Positions 63,314-64,000 of a stretch of DNA of 64,000 nucleotides are shown here, one piece after another (positions within the stretch are counted from its first letter, which is position 1; every line of letters begins with the position of its first letter). The DNA is from Sisyra terminalis (taxonomy: Eukaryota > Arthropoda > Insecta > Neuroptera > Sisyridae), in NCBI GenBank assembly GCA_958496175.1, contig OY292276.1, forward strand, positions 10,930,001 through 10,994,000. Reading direction: 5' to 3'. The notes under the pieces are model-generated. The model saw only the letters and a list, made by a program, of their open reading frames with translations, made no database searches and was not told where the DNA came from. A program made the position numbers and the translations under genes.

Positions 63314-64000
63314 ATTATACATCTATCAAAGCATTGTAAAAAATTTTCCAAGTTTTTGGAGCAAATTTTGAGGCGAAACCAACAATTAATTGTATACAAT
63401 TTAATATCTTTCACGTAATGTAATCTTAAAGCGTATAACTACTCGTAAGCATTAAATTTTTGCTACTTATTTAAAAAAACTGGCACTGTTAATTAGATAT
63501 ATGAACAGAAAATTTTATTGCAGATATAAAAGCCCCAAAACATGTCTTTCTAGGCATATTACCTGGTCTTTAGGCCATTTAATTACTCTGTCAATATAAT
63601 TAGCATACAGTATTATGTCGCTTGTATTGGCTTAAATGATAAACGTTGAAAATTTAAAAAATGAGGCAAATAACTTAAACGCTATAAAGCATATCTAGAA
63701 ATCTATAAAAAAATTTCCTTGCTTTTGTATGTGGAAAATTATTACTTGTTTTTTTTTTTTTTTTGAATGGAAAAATGCACCATATGTTTATCATTTTAAG
63801 TCTTTGCCTTCAGGCTTTAAGTCACGTCTTTGTGTATATAGTTAAAGTATGATATAACGTATTATGGTTTAGAAAGTTGATTTTACAGTTCTTGCATCGA
63901 CAAAAAAAAAATCATTTCAATTATCGTTTTTGCTTTTAAATTTGTATAATTACTCTTATGTAATGGATGGCTTATGTAGGTAATATCTATAGTAAAACTA
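63314..64000. other. Desert, right edge of window
   Basis: AT-rich sequence with long A and T tracts (for example around 63750). Nothing coding or repetitive is recognised. Confidence 0.45.

Overview
This window is AT-rich nuclear DNA from an insect. The genes are split by many short GT-AG introns (mostly 45-65 nt), polyadenylation signals follow the stops, and the proteins are animal ones (Elongin A, TAF5L, golgin-45, Rab19, VPS13, YJU2B, beta-sarcoglycan, ILF2, SERAC1). A MADF/BESS factor and a ZAD-like zinc-finger protein point to insects. The short introns would suit a beetle or another holometabolan, but that is only an inference. All exon joins were made by hand from splice consensus, reading phase and remembered family similarity; nothing was searched or computed.

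Left part (1-31.3 kb), gene-dense: the 3' part of Elongin A (+); TAF5L (-) with a tiny CCDC103-like gene nested in its intron 3 on the other strand; golgin-45 (+); Rab19 (-); and a 21-exon VPS13-family lipid-transfer gene (+) covering 13.5-31.3 kb. Middle (31.4-48.4 kb): YJU2B/CCDC130 (-), a ZAD-like zinc-finger gene (+), a decayed Jockey-like retrotransposon and a hAT transposase remnant, a MADF/BESS gene (+), beta-sarcoglycan (+, coding part without introns), ILF2 (-) and SERAC1 (-). Right part (48.4-64 kb): a repeat-rich desert with three long-inverted-repeat hAT-type elements, a 1.6 kb TA-flanked element, and at least two candidate minus-strand exons of an unidentified long-intron gene. 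TAF5L/golgin-45, Rab19/VPS13 and YJU2B/ZAD-like each start head to head and may share promoter regions.

The most interesting signal is a set of palindromic repeats inside introns of TAF5L, Rab19 and VPS13. Their arms carry the hammerhead ribozyme core (CUGANGA, stem II, GAAA), a self-complementary stem III and a matching stem I. One family has an intact-looking copy in each of two genes. Another is a tandem array with a 288-bp period, resembling hammerhead-bearing retroelements (Penelope-like elements or retrozymes). Other points: an apparently 75-residue CCDC103 protein encoded inside a SAGA-subunit gene, a SINE split by a hAT element with perfect 8-bp target duplications, and clustered short Helitrons in a VPS13 intron.
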